Source: Fictibacillus sp. b24 (GTDB lineage Bacteria > Bacillota > Bacilli > Bacillales > Fictibacillaceae). Taken from it: DNA of 64,000 bases. The translations under genes were made by a program, and so were the position numbers. The stretch covers positions 930,001-994,000 of the forward strand of contig NZ_JAUCES010000005.1 in the NCBI RefSeq assembly GCF_030348825.1, in the 5' to 3' direction. This document shows positions 24,865 through 33,396 of this stretch, one piece after another (the first letter of the stretch is position 1; every line of letters starts with the position of its first letter). The notes beneath the pieces are model-generated. The model saw only the letters and a list, made by a program, of their open reading frames with translations. It did not search any database and was not told the DNA's origin.

Positions 24865-25644
24865 ATGAATAAGATTACGGACAAGTTGATAAAAAACGAG
24901 AGGAGTCTGAAAAGAATGCTACAGGCCGCTTTTTGGGGAGGAATAGCAGGTTCTGCTGTCCTTTTAGGATGTTTTGCAGCACTCGCTTTTCATATTCCAA
25001 AAAAATGGACAGCATGGGTCATGGCTTTTGGTACAGGCATTTTAATAGGAGCTGTTTCCTTCGAACTGTTAATAGAAGCAGTTGAACAAAGCAATTTAAT
25101 GGTTGCAGCTATTGGGTTTATTCTAGGTTCAACCATCTTTACAGTGATTAATAGTATTCTTGCAAAAAAAGGTGGACACGAAAGGAAAAAATCAGGAGAT
25201 AAGAAAACAAAAGGTGTAGGCATGACCATCTTTTTTGGTACACTGCTTGATGCCATTCCTGAATCCGTTCTGATAGGAGCAAGCTTGATCGATCATAGTA
25301 AAGTAAGCTGGCTGCTTGTTGTTGCCATCTTCTTAAGCAACTTTCCTGAAGGGTTATCCAGCTCAATCGGATTATTAAAAGAAGGTTTTTCGAAACGCAA
25401 AATTATCGGTATGTGGATTTCTGTTTTTTTAATATCATCCTTCGCTGCTTTTTTGGGCTTTGTTTTTTTAGAACAGGCATCTGTTGCTACATTATCATTG
25501 ATCGGTGCCTTTGCGGGTGGAGCCATAATGGCAATGGTATCTTCTACGATGCTTCCGGAAGCACATGAGGATGCTGGTGTAGCTGTTGGATTTATTACAT
25601 CGCTAGGTCTGTTATCATCATTGGTCCTGACTCATTTTTCTTAA
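24865..25644 (+). CDS. ZIP-family divalent metal transporter
   Basis: Membrane protein of 259 residues with eight spans. The fourth-to-fifth span motifs are DAIPESVLIGASL and SNFPEGLSSSIGLL, the H/N-x-x-PEG pattern of ZIP (GufA/ZupT) transporters that move zinc, iron or manganese. MLPEAHEDAG marks the last spans. A Lys-rich cytosolic loop (KKGGHERKKSGDKKTKG) separates spans three and four. The ATG at 24865 has only a weak GAAGTG; an ATG seventeen codons later has AGAGGAG ten bases before it and is an alternative start. Confidence 0.85.
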   Translation: MNKITDKLIKNERSLKRMLQAAFWGGIAGSAVLLGCFAALAFHIPKKWTAWVMAFGTGILIGAVSFELLIEAVEQSNLMVAAIGFILGSTIFTVINSILAKKGGHERKKSGDKKTKGVGMTIFFGTLLDAIPESVLIGASLIDHSKVSWLLVVAIFLSNFPEGLSSSIGLLKEGFSKRKIIGMWISVFLISSFAAFLGFVFLEQASVATLSLIGAFAGGAIMAMVSSTMLPEAHEDAGVAVGFITSLGLLSSLVLTHFS

Positions 25645-25717
25645 ACAAAATATCTTTTGCTTCACTTACCCAAGCTGGTGTGTATATAATGTTGGAAGAA
25701 AAAGGAGGCGGATTGTG

Positions 25718-25789
25718 ATGGGATTCTTACAAAAAAAGAAATACACACTTAATTTCACATATCCGCCGTTTAAATATAAGAACAGATGA
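25718..25789 (+). CDS. Candidate 23-residue microprotein
   Basis: Encodes MGFLQKKKYTLNFTYPPFKY plus KNR. AAAGGAGG lies nine bases before the ATG, and TATAAT with a weak TTCACT 18 bases before it sits upstream, so it looks like an independent small gene. Basic and aromatic, without a membrane span. It ends 55 bases before the UMP kinase-like start, so it could also be that gene's leader peptide. Confidence 0.45.
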   Translation: MGFLQKKKYTLNFTYPPFKYKNR

Positions 25790-25844
25790 CGTATTGATTG
25801 TCATTTGTTCTTTTTTTGTGCATGAAGAAATGGAGGGAAAGCAG

Positions 25845-26579
25845 ATGCGTTATAAACGAGTACTTATTAAACTAAGTGGCGGAGCTCTGGCGGGTCAGCA
25901 AGGAACAGGGTTTGATCATCTTTCTCTAAATCACATCGCAAAAGAAGTTTTGTCCGTAATTGAAAAAGGTATTGAAGTGGCTATCGTGGTGGGCGGAGGT
26001 AATATTTTCAGAGGCAATCTAGCAGAGTATTGGGGAATTGAAAGGGTAGAAGCTGACCAGATTGGAACGTTAGGAACCATAATCAACAGCTTAATGCTTA
26101 GAGGCGTCTTAAAAAGTAAAATGAATCAAGAAGTGAGAGTTTTGAGTTCAGTTCCGATCAGTGCAGTAGCAGAGCCGTATATTCGATTAAGAGCAGTTCA
26201 CCATTTAAACAAAGGGTATGTGGTCATTTTCGCTGGCGGTAATGGCCAGCCTTACGTAACGACCGACTATCCTGCGGTCCAACGAGCACTTGAAATGAAT
26301 TGTGATGCAATCCTTTGTGCTAAGCAAGGAGTTGATGGGGTGTATGACAGTGATCCTAATCGATTCAAGCAGGCGAGGAAGTACGCAACATTACATTATG
26401 ACGAAGCCATTCGCAATAACTTAAAAGTGATGGATCAATCTGCTCTCATTTTGGCACGTGATCATGGATTGCCGATTCACCTTTTTGATTTTAACCAAGA
26501 AGGCTCTTTCCTCAAGATTTGTACAGGTGAGGATGTTGGTACATTTATCAGTCATAATATTGAAACTGCCCTTGTTTAA
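25845..26579 (+). CDS. UMP kinase-like protein, probable second pyrH
   Basis: Amino acid kinase-fold protein of 244 residues that should phosphorylate UMP. KRVLIKLSGGALAGQQGTGFD aligns with the PyrH N-terminus (LSGEALAG), VGGGNIFRG with the UMP loop, and AKQGVDGVYDSDPN with the ATP region. The usual Glu of SGEALAG is Gly here, and STD is TTD. It is not next to tsf and frr, where the housekeeping pyrH normally sits, so it is probably a paralogue, perhaps with changed regulation. TGGAGGGAAAG precedes the ATG. Confidence 0.82.
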   Translation: MRYKRVLIKLSGGALAGQQGTGFDHLSLNHIAKEVLSVIEKGIEVAIVVGGGNIFRGNLAEYWGIERVEADQIGTLGTIINSLMLRGVLKSKMNQEVRVLSSVPISAVAEPYIRLRAVHHLNKGYVVIFAGGNGQPYVTTDYPAVQRALEMNCDAILCAKQGVDGVYDSDPNRFKQARKYATLHYDEAIRNNLKVMDQSALILARDHGLPIHLFDFNQEGSFLKICTGEDVGTFISHNIETALV

Positions 26580-26616
26580 AAATGGCTCCCTCGGTGCTTA
26601 ACAGACTTGTATATTA

Positions 26617-26650
26617 AAGCATTCCTGCTTACAAACGGAATGCTTTTTTG
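26617..26650 (+). terminator. Intrinsic terminator after the UMP kinase-like gene
   Basis: AAGCATTCC and GGAATGCTT form a perfect nine-bp stem, followed by TTTTT. Confidence 0.9.
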
Positions 26651-26696
26651 TATATTTCATGGATTCTTTTCTCATATTAAGAGGTGAAAAGAGGTG

Positions 26697-28229
26697 ATGG
26701 ACATCATGATGAAATGGTTAAAAAAGAAACCAAAAGAACAATCACATACTATAGATTTATCCAACAATACATACGGTAATATTAGAGAATTAATTGATAA
26801 CTCTATGGAATCGGCTGACTTTATCCATTATCCCCAAAAGACTGTCCATCACAATATTTTCATCTCTTATTACAAAGCGATGATCGATGGAGAACTTCTT
26901 CATCGTGATGTATTGCCTTACTTGATTCACAATAAGGATTTTAAATCGATAAAAGACTTAAAAGATATTTTGCCGATTGAAAGTGTTACGATCACAAATG
27001 ATATTAAAGAGATTCAAAACAAACTGCTGCGCGGTTTTATTGTGGTTCAATTAGGTGAATATGACGAAGAATGTGCGGTTATTCGTGCTGAGAACTTTTC
27101 AACAAACCGTCCTGTATCTGTTTCCGAAATTGAGTTCTCCGTTATCGGACCGAAAGAAGCATTTATCGAGAACTTGGACAGCAACTTGTATTTAATCAGA
27201 AGAAGACTGCCCGTTCCAGAGCTGCGTTTTAAAGAGATCGTGATCGGGAAATTTTCAAAAACGCGTGTTATTATCGCTTACCTAGAAGGTGTAGCAGAAC
27301 AAGAGAATCTCAACACGGTCATGCAGAGGATTAAAGATATTGAACTAGAGATCATTCCAGACAGTTCCTATTTGGAACAGATCATATCTGATAACACCAA
27401 GTCTGTATTTCCCCAGTTGATCACAACAGAACGGCCAGACCGGGTGGTAGCCATGTTGAACTATGGACAGATCGCTATTCTTTCTGAAGGTTCTCCACAA
27501 GCTCTTTTAGGACCAACAGGTATTTCTGAATATTTTGCTTCACCAGAAGACTATTATTTATCTTGGATACTAGGCTCACTCTTCAGATTCATTCGCTTTA
27601 TATCTGTAATTTTCTCAACGTTTGCTACGCCTCTTTATGTAGCTGTTCTAACGTTTCACTATCAGATGATTCCAAAAGATTTGCTGGCTCCACTAATTTC
27701 ATCCCGTGTAAATATTCCGTTTCCTCCCATATTAGAAGTTTTATTTTTAGAATTAACGATAGAACTTCTGCGAGAAGCTGGCGCAAGGCTTCCGACAAAA
27801 GTTGGTCAAACACTTGGAATTGTAGGCGGAATTGTTATTGGACAGGCATCTGTTGAAGCAGGATTAACAAGTAACATTTTGTTAATCATCGTTTCGTTAT
27901 CAGCCCTTGCTTCGTTTACGACACCTATATATAAAATGGCTAATACAATCCGGATTCTGCGTTTCCCTTTCATCTTTTTTGCTGCATTATGGGGCGGGGT
28001 GGGTATCGTACTGGCTATGTCTTTTATCTTAGTCCATCTATTACGTTTAGAGTCATTTGGAAGACCTTATATGCAGCCAATCTATCCACCGAGGCTGCTT
28101 GATATGACGGATACTGTTTTCAGGCTTCCTTACAATCGATTATTAAAACGCCCTATCTCATTAGGAACGCAGCTTCCATCGAAAGATAAAGTAAAAGAAA
28201 TGAGAAAGAAGAAGGACATAGACGAATGA
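26697..28229 (+). CDS. Spore germination receptor A subunit (GerAA type)
   Basis: Membrane protein of about 510 residues. The soluble N-terminal part runs to about residue 285 (LRGFIVVQLGEYDE, NFSTNRPVSVSEIEFSVIGPKEAFIENLDSNLYLIRRRL), followed by about five spans with PDRVVAMLNYGQIAILSEGSPQALLGPTGI and LPTKVGQTLGIVGGIVIGQASVEAGL, the GerA family signature. It sits in the spore inner membrane and takes part in sensing germinants. GTG at 26694 or ATG at 26697 fits AAGAGGTGA; later ATGs at 26706 and 26709 are also possible. The next gene is the lipoprotein C subunit by ATGA overlap, and no B subunit is present. Confidence 0.92.
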   Translation: MDIMMKWLKKKPKEQSHTIDLSNNTYGNIRELIDNSMESADFIHYPQKTVHHNIFISYYKAMIDGELLHRDVLPYLIHNKDFKSIKDLKDILPIESVTITNDIKEIQNKLLRGFIVVQLGEYDEECAVIRAENFSTNRPVSVSEIEFSVIGPKEAFIENLDSNLYLIRRRLPVPELRFKEIVIGKFSKTRVIIAYLEGVAEQENLNTVMQRIKDIELEIIPDSSYLEQIISDNTKSVFPQLITTERPDRVVAMLNYGQIAILSEGSPQALLGPTGISEYFASPEDYYLSWILGSLFRFIRFISVIFSTFATPLYVAVLTFHYQMIPKDLLAPLISSRVNIPFPPILEVLFLELTIELLREAGARLPTKVGQTLGIVGGIVIGQASVEAGLTSNILLIIVSLSALASFTTPIYKMANTIRILRFPFIFFAALWGGVGIVLAMSFILVHLLRLESFGRPYMQPIYPPRLLDMTDTVFRLPYNRLLKRPISLGTQLPSKDKVKEMRKKKDIDE

Positions 28230-29317
28230 TCAAAAGTGGCAGAATTCTTTTTTTACTCTCACTATTGCTGCTATTGGCTGGCTGCGTACCTAAACAGATC
28301 ATTGACGAGGTGCAGCTGATACATTCGATCGGCTTTGATGAGCTGCCGGATGAAAATATTAAAGGAACCATAACGTATCCAATCTTTAATCCAGATGGCA
28401 ATGTCCGCGTTGAAACTCTAACTGCCGTTTCTCATACAAGCCGGTTTATTCGTTCAAAACTGAATACTCAATCACCTAAGACACTAACTACTGGCCAGCT
28501 GCGTGTCGTACTTTTTAATGACAGATTTGCAGAGAATGGCGTCTTGGAAATTGTTAATTCTCTTTATCGAGATCCGAACGTAGGAAACCGATTATACCTA
28601 GCAGTTGTAAATGGAAGTACGCACAAACTGTTGACCTCAAACTACACGGCAGCACCTTTGCCGTCCATGTACATTACAGATATGCTTGAACAAAATATTA
28701 GTACTGAGAATTTACCAAGAACTAACCTGCATGTGTTCCTCTATAGCTATTATGGTGAAGGAATTGACCCTTTTTTGCCCATCATCAAATCACGAAATAA
28801 AGCGATTGAATTAGAAGGCGTAGCTCTCTTTAGAGGAGATAATTATGTAGGAAAACTAGATCATAGGGAGTCATTTGCGTTTAAAGTACTTTTAGAGGGG
28901 TCCAAAACGGGACACTATGAGGTGGAGGTCAAACAGGGGAAAAGAAAAGGCCATGCCGTTGTTCGCAACATTAAAGGAACAACAACCTACAAAGTAAAAA
29001 AAATAAATGGTGTGCCTCAATTTGACGTTAAGATGAAGATTCTTGGAGAATTACATGAGTACCCACACTGGTTGAATCTAGAGGAAGCCTCTAATATAGC
29101 TTTAATCGAGAAAACATTAAAAAAACAATTACAAGGTGAAGCAAAGACGATCATTAAAAAGTTCCAACGCTTAAAAGTCGATCCTCTTGGGTTTGGAGAT
29201 CAAGTAAGAAGACGTGAAAAAGGATGGGATTATAAAGAATTCCAAAAACAATATCCTGATATAAAGATTAATGTCACAACAGAAGTTGAGGTTGTCGAAT
29301 CGGGTGTCATAGAATAA
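28226..29317 (+). CDS. Spore germination receptor C subunit lipoprotein (GerAC type)
   Basis: Lipoprotein of 363 residues. The signal peptide ends LLLLAGC, the lipobox, at about Cys20, followed by VPKQIIDEVQLIHSIGFDEL, the GerAC N-terminus. The family is anchored on the outer face of the spore inner membrane and is required for nutrient germination. It overlaps the A subunit gene by four bases (ATGA). The typical operon order is A-B-C, so the permease-like B subunit is missing here and must come from elsewhere or be dispensable. Confidence 0.92.
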   Translation: MIKSGRILFLLSLLLLLAGCVPKQIIDEVQLIHSIGFDELPDENIKGTITYPIFNPDGNVRVETLTAVSHTSRFIRSKLNTQSPKTLTTGQLRVVLFNDRFAENGVLEIVNSLYRDPNVGNRLYLAVVNGSTHKLLTSNYTAAPLPSMYITDMLEQNISTENLPRTNLHVFLYSYYGEGIDPFLPIIKSRNKAIELEGVALFRGDNYVGKLDHRESFAFKVLLEGSKTGHYEVEVKQGKRKGHAVVRNIKGTTTYKVKKINGVPQFDVKMKILGELHEYPHWLNLEEASNIALIEKTLKKQLQGEAKTIIKKFQRLKVDPLGFGDQVRRREKGWDYKEFQKQYPDIKINVTTEVEVVESGVIE

Positions 29318-29325
29318 CGTTGATG

Positions 29326-29362
29326 AACAGCTGTCCTTGTAAAGGAAAGCTGTTTATTTTTT
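29326..29362 (+). terminator. Intrinsic terminator of the germination operon
   Basis: AACAGCTGTCCTT and AAGGAAAGCTGTT pair with one mismatch, then TTATTTTTT. Confidence 0.85.
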
Positions 29363-29454
29363 GTTGGTATTACGCGGTCAAAAAAACAAATTTTTAGCGA
29401 ATAGATATATGGTTATTCCTTTATTGGATAGCGAGTTTAAAGGGGGCAATTGAT

Positions 29455-30330
29455 TTGAGAACAACAGATGAGAAAATTAAACTACGCAATCATTGGTTCA
29501 AAATCATTTTAATCAGTCTATTTTCACTAGTATTCATGTTTAAAATTGTTGTAACCAAATTTACGTTTGATTTTTCCGATATGCTGGCATTCTTCTTAGC
29601 CATTTTTGCAATCGGTATTTGCAGCTTGTTTTATGTAAAAGTAAATGAGGCGCTGCAAGCATTCGGAGCAGCAGGGAAATCTGTACTGCCGCTACACAAT
29701 GAAAATAAGCAAGTTACTGCAGAACAAGAAGAGTTTGAAGCTGCAGTTCAAGAAGAAGCTCCAATAACAGATAAAGAAGCAGAAGAGCTTGAACGCCTAT
29801 TACTTTCACATGAAGATCAAGTAAAAAGAATGAAACAAGTACAAAAAGAAATCACCAATCGCTTAGTAACAGAAGATCTACATGAAGAGGACAAAAAAGA
29901 TTACATCGACTATCTACTACAAAAAGAAAAAGAAATCATGTTAGCTAAGCAAGAAATTGTACGCATCACTTCATTATTAGAACCTGAAGCAGATCAGGAA
30001 GATGAAGGAGAGTTCGAGCAAGAAAGCATAACAGATGAATACATAGAAGAAGACACTGCTCACACGTCAAATGCAAAAGACATCGTACAACTATTAGGAA
30101 AAGAGTTTGTCTTAAATGCCAGCCTGGAGCAATTCAATCATAAAATGAGAGAAATTCAACATTCGATCACGATTGAAACAGCAAATCAACTAAAAGAAGA
30201 GGGACTTATTGACCCTTATTTTAACGTTACGCGTAAAGGATTAAAGGAATTTAGACGTGCAGCAAGAAAATTCAGCTACGGTGACGGAGTAAAATTCTTA
30301 TCCAAAGTTGTTCAAAGAGGAAATCGATAG
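29455..30330 (+). CDS. Hypothetical membrane protein with coiled coil
   Basis: Protein of 291 residues with two N-terminal spans (WFKIILISLFSLVFMFKIVV and MLAFFLAIFAIGICSLFYV) and then a long cytosolic acidic part. Glu-rich helices and a coiled coil run from about residue 85 to 195, and a basic C-terminal domain ends VTRKGLKEFRRAARKFSYG. The TTG start has AAAGGGGGC seven bases upstream. No recognised family; the arrangement suggests a membrane-anchored scaffold but no function can be assigned. It is separated from the germination genes by a terminator. Confidence 0.75.
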   Translation: MRTTDEKIKLRNHWFKIILISLFSLVFMFKIVVTKFTFDFSDMLAFFLAIFAIGICSLFYVKVNEALQAFGAAGKSVLPLHNENKQVTAEQEEFEAAVQEEAPITDKEAEELERLLLSHEDQVKRMKQVQKEITNRLVTEDLHEEDKKDYIDYLLQKEKEIMLAKQEIVRITSLLEPEADQEDEGEFEQESITDEYIEEDTAHTSNAKDIVQLLGKEFVLNASLEQFNHKMREIQHSITIETANQLKEEGLIDPYFNVTRKGLKEFRRAARKFSYGDGVKFLSKVVQRGNR

Positions 30331-30337
30331 TTTAACA

Positions 30338-30540
30338 ACGCTGCTTTGGAAGTAGTTGATTTCCGTTACAGATGCTCGCTTTCCGCGGGGCAGGCGGTGA
30401 GCCACATTCGTACGTTTCACTTTTAAGTGTCTCACCTGCCTACCTGTCCCGCAGGAGTCTCGCATCTTCCACTTCAATCAACTAGGCATTGAAGTTTTAT
30501 AACAAACCGATCCAAAAGCAACAATCTATTGGTAAAAACT
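30338..30540 (+). repeat. Dispersed palindromic element, copy R5 (type A)
   Basis: Forward element with GTTGATTTCCGTTAC, CGGGGCAGGCGGTGAGCC, a CACTTTTAAGTG loop, CTCACCTGCC and right end AAAGCAACAATCT. It begins eight bases after the stop codon of the preceding gene and lies before a terminator, so it would sit in the 3' part of that transcript. Confidence 0.9.
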
Positions 30541-30559
30541 TTTTAAAAGATGTTTATAA

Positions 30560-30613
30560 GCTAATTCCGTGTCGTTACAAAGAACGTCACAGGATTTAGC
30601 TTTTTCTTTTTTT
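30560..30613 (+). terminator. Intrinsic terminator after element R5
   Basis: GCTAATTCCGTG pairs with CACAGGATTTAGC with one mismatch and one bulge, then TTTTTCTTTTTTT. Confidence 0.75.
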
Positions 30614-30706
30614 GAGGGGAATTCTTCATATTGTCAATCTTAATTTTTACGACATTCGCTTTTCCCTGCTACAATAGACATAGATTGTTGTGAAGGAGTT
30701 TGTTAC

Positions 30707-31792
30707 ATGTTTATTGTTGCTAAGGCGATGCTATATTTATGTTTTGCTATTCTAATGGGAGCATTCATTTTATATGCTGTTCCACATACAAAGCGTCCAG
30801 AGATTCACCTTTCAAAAAAGGTGATTATATTTCTGATCGCTTTAATACCACTCTTCGGAATGGGTGAACTTGTAAGGCTCACTATGTATTTAGGAGAAGA
30901 TTTAGGGTATTGGGTTACTTTCCAAAACATTGTTTTTAGTTTTGAAGTAGGAAAGGGATGGCTGTTTTTAACGGGAATATCGGTGTTATTATTTTTTATG
31001 GTTTCATTTAATGATATACAAGAAGACAGGTTCTTTTCAGGACTTGCTTTGTTTTTACTAGCAGGAATGGGTATTTCAGTGGGTTATTCGAGTCATGCTG
31101 CAAGCTTAGAGTCTTTAGGATTTTTAGCCCATACACTTCATTTTCTGGCTGTGATTACATGGACTGGTGTATTGCTGGTGACCGGTTTCTTCAGTAGAGG
31201 CGAAGGTCCTGGTTTGTCATTTTACAAATGGTTTACACCAATGGCACTTTTCTGTTTGTTCACAGTTATTGGTGCAGGACTTTGGTTAATGTCTTATATC
31301 GTGCCTGAATATGTGAACGGATATTTGCTGGACTATGGTCAAGCGTTATTGATCAAGCATATTCTCTTGTTTATTATCGTGCTTTATAGCTTGATCAATG
31401 GTGTCTGGTTAAAGAAAAAAATAAAAACAGGTACAAGTGCTGCTTCATTATTAAAGTGGATAAAAGCTGAAGGTATTGTATTGTTTTTGGCGTTTGTGAC
31501 TACTGCTGTTATGAGTCAGCAGACACCTCCTCATGATGTAGCAGAAACGCTGCAAATGCAGGCACCGTCTAAGTTATTTACTTTTATCACAGGATTAAAT
31601 CCTGGTGAGAACCCAGCACTCACATTCGATTTCTCTATGATAAGCATCGTTTGGCTGGCATTTGCCGCTTTGCTTATTTCGGCTATTTTTATCAGCATTA
31701 AAAGAAACAGAAGCATTGCGCTAGTTGTTACAGCTTCAATTCTAGCCGCGAGTGCGATTTATTTAGCTGTTATGTCGTCTTTATCTTTATAA
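30707..31792 (+). CDS. CopD-family membrane protein (copper resistance D domain)
   Basis: Membrane protein of 361 residues with about nine spans. The CopD domain (PF05425) is seen in SSHAASLESLGFLAHTLHFLAVITWTGVLLV, with the H-A...H..H..W.G pattern, and YGQALLIKHILLFIIVLYSLINGVWLKKK. In B. subtilis YcnJ a CopC domain is fused to CopD; here CopC is absent and no ycn-like genes are adjacent. Likely role is copper handling at the membrane, by family only. A GAAGGAGTTTGTTAC site precedes the ATG. Confidence 0.82.
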   Translation: MFIVAKAMLYLCFAILMGAFILYAVPHTKRPEIHLSKKVIIFLIALIPLFGMGELVRLTMYLGEDLGYWVTFQNIVFSFEVGKGWLFLTGISVLLFFMVSFNDIQEDRFFSGLALFLLAGMGISVGYSSHAASLESLGFLAHTLHFLAVITWTGVLLVTGFFSRGEGPGLSFYKWFTPMALFCLFTVIGAGLWLMSYIVPEYVNGYLLDYGQALLIKHILLFIIVLYSLINGVWLKKKIKTGTSAASLLKWIKAEGIVLFLAFVTTAVMSQQTPPHDVAETLQMQAPSKLFTFITGLNPGENPALTFDFSMISIVWLAFAALLISAIFISIKRNRSIALVVTASILAASAIYLAVMSSLSL

Positions 31793-31794
31793 AA

Positions 31795-31989
31795 AAGCTG
31801 TTTTCTAAAGGATTGTTACTTGTTTAATTTTTTTTATTTTCTTCTTTGAATAGTTGGTTGTAGAGTAAGGTGCGAGACTCCTGCGGGACAGGCGGGCAGG
31901 TGAGACACTTATACGTGAAACGTACGAATGTGGCTCACCGCCTGCCCCGCGGAAAGCGAGTAACTGGAACGGAAATCAACCACTTCCAA
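31795..31989 (-). repeat. Dispersed palindromic element, copy R6 (type A, reverse)
   Basis: Begins three bases after the CopD stop codon with AAGCTGTTTTCTAAAGGATTGTTACTTG, then GGTGCGAGACTCCTGCGGGAC, GGCGGGCAGGTGAGAC, loop CACTTATACGTG..., GGCTCACCGCCTGCCCCGCGG and GGAAATCAACCACTTCC. Reverse of R1. The rest of the gap to 32220 is AT-rich and holds only the next gene's leader. Confidence 0.9.
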
Positions 31990-32220
31990 AATCAAAAAAA
32001 TACTACTAAAACACCCCAAATGATGAGCACCACAAAGCACAAAAATAAATACAATGAAACGAGGGCAGTCGTCAAGGCTGTCTTTTTTCAGCATACAAAT
32101 ATTTTTAATTTTTCAAAATCGACAATATTCGCAAAAAGAATGATATATTTAAAGCGGTTACATCATACAAAGAATTTAACCAATCTTTTTAATTTTTAAG
32201 GGTATTAGGGGGTAATTGGG

Positions 32221-33138
32221 TTGGAACAACTTATGCGCAATTTTTTCTTATTTCTTGCTAAAAATAAATCGTTAACAAACCTTGCAAAAAGATACGGTCT
32301 TCGTTTCGGTGCAGGTCGTTTCGTAGCAGGAGCAACACTTGAAAGCTCTATTTCTGCTATTAAGCGATTGAATGATAAAGGAATGCCAGTAACGATTGAC
32401 CATCTTGGTGAATTTGTTGACAACGAACGAGAAGCTGCAGAAATGACTGAGCATTGTATTCAAGCAATCAAGGCAATCAGCAAAGAAAAACTTGATTCAC
32501 AGCTTTCTCTAAAAATGACTTCCATGGGATTAGATATTAGTGATGAACTAGTGCTAAGCAACATGAGAAAAATAATGGATGCGGCACAAAAACATAATGT
32601 TTTCATTACGATTGATATGGAAGACTATTCTCGTTGTGAGAAGACATTAGAAATCTTTAAACTACTAAAGAGTGAATATGATAATATTTCAACCGTTATC
32701 CAAGCTTATTTGTACCGTTCGTTAGAAGATGTACAAATCTTGGATGAGTACCATCCGAATCTGCGTCTAGTTAAAGGTGCTTACAAGGAACCTCAGACTG
32801 TCGCTTACCCAGAGAAAAGCGATGTGGATAATAACTTTAAAAAGTTGATTGAAACACACCTTTTAAATGGTAACTATACAGCAATCGCAACTCATGATGA
32901 CGAGATCATCCAATATACAAAAGATTTAGTTGAAAAGCACAACATTCCGTACGATCAATTTGAATTCCAAATGTTATATGGAATCCGTGTAGAGCGACAA
33001 GATCAATTGATGCAAGAAGGCTACAAAATGCGTATTTATGTGCCATACGGAAACGACTGGTACGGTTATTTCATGAGACGTTTAGCAGAACGCCCAGCGA
33101 ACGTAGTGTTCGTACTTAAAGGTGTGTTCGGTAAATAA
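32221..33138 (+). CDS. fadM: Proline dehydrogenase family protein (fadM/yusM position)
   Basis: FAD enzyme of 305 residues with the PRODH (beta/alpha) barrel. IDMEDYSRCEKTLEIFK, VIQAYLYRSLEDV, LRLVKGAYKEP, IATHDDEII and FQMLYGIRVERQDQL are the typical strands and the R/R substrate site. Proline dehydrogenases make pyrroline-5-carboxylate. It sits next to fadN, as B. subtilis yusM does, and B. subtilis keeps further proline dehydrogenases elsewhere. A TTG start has AGGGGG eight bases upstream. No P5C dehydrogenase is adjacent. Confidence 0.88.
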   Translation: MEQLMRNFFLFLAKNKSLTNLAKRYGLRFGAGRFVAGATLESSISAIKRLNDKGMPVTIDHLGEFVDNEREAAEMTEHCIQAIKAISKEKLDSQLSLKMTSMGLDISDELVLSNMRKIMDAAQKHNVFITIDMEDYSRCEKTLEIFKLLKSEYDNISTVIQAYLYRSLEDVQILDEYHPNLRLVKGAYKEPQTVAYPEKSDVDNNFKKLIETHLLNGNYTAIATHDDEIIQYTKDLVEKHNIPYDQFEFQMLYGIRVERQDQLMQEGYKMRIYVPYGNDWYGYFMRRLAERPANVVFVLKGVFGK

Positions 33139-33150
33139 AAGATTCAGCCA

Positions 33151-33180
33151 AAAAAGAACCTTGATGGGTTCTTTTTTTTT
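33151..33180 (+). terminator. Intrinsic terminator after the PRODH gene
   Basis: AAGAACC and GGGTTCTT pair around TTGAT, followed by nine T, then two repeats of GATTTTTTTT. Confidence 0.85.
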
Positions 33181-33222
33181 GATTTTTTTTGATTTTTTTT
33201 GATTGGTGAAGTCAAAAAGAAG

Positions 33223-33255
33223 GCTAGGGGTCTGTCCCCGGGACAGACCCCTAGC
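33223..33255. repeat. Perfect 33-base GC-rich palindrome
   Basis: Arms GCTAGGGGTCTGTCCC and its exact complement flank one central C. It lies in a T- and A-rich region between the PRODH terminator and the fadN promoter, without a T run on the plus strand. Similar GGGGTCTGTCCC palindromes are repeated in Bacillaceae genomes, so it may belong to a second small repeat family. Confidence 0.85.
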
Positions 33256-33358
33256 TAAAAATTTTACGAAATTAAAAGAAATAGTTCTCAACTATTGCTA
33301 AAATTCTGAATATATTTTATATTGAGTATAGGCTGATTAATTTTTTTATGGATAAAAA

Positions 33359-33378
33359 ATGAATGAGTATTCATTCAA
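33359..33378 (+). promoter_or_regulatory. FadR operator before fadN
   Basis: TGAATGAGTATTCATTCA is a near-perfect match to the Bacillus FadR consensus WTGAATGAMTANTCATTCAW. It overlaps the expected start of transcription and ends just before the ribosome site. FadR releases the site when long-chain acyl-CoA is present, which would induce fadN-fadA-fadE. Confidence 0.88.
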
Positions 33379-33396
33379 TAAAGGAGGAAGACTATT

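Noticed and set aside
31870-32199. Frame with CGTGGQVRHLYVKRTNVAH-like residues
   Set aside because: It lies in element R6. The same pseudo-peptide appears in other copies (for example at 15750-15870 and 60640-60880) in different contexts, so it is a translation of the repeat, not a gene.
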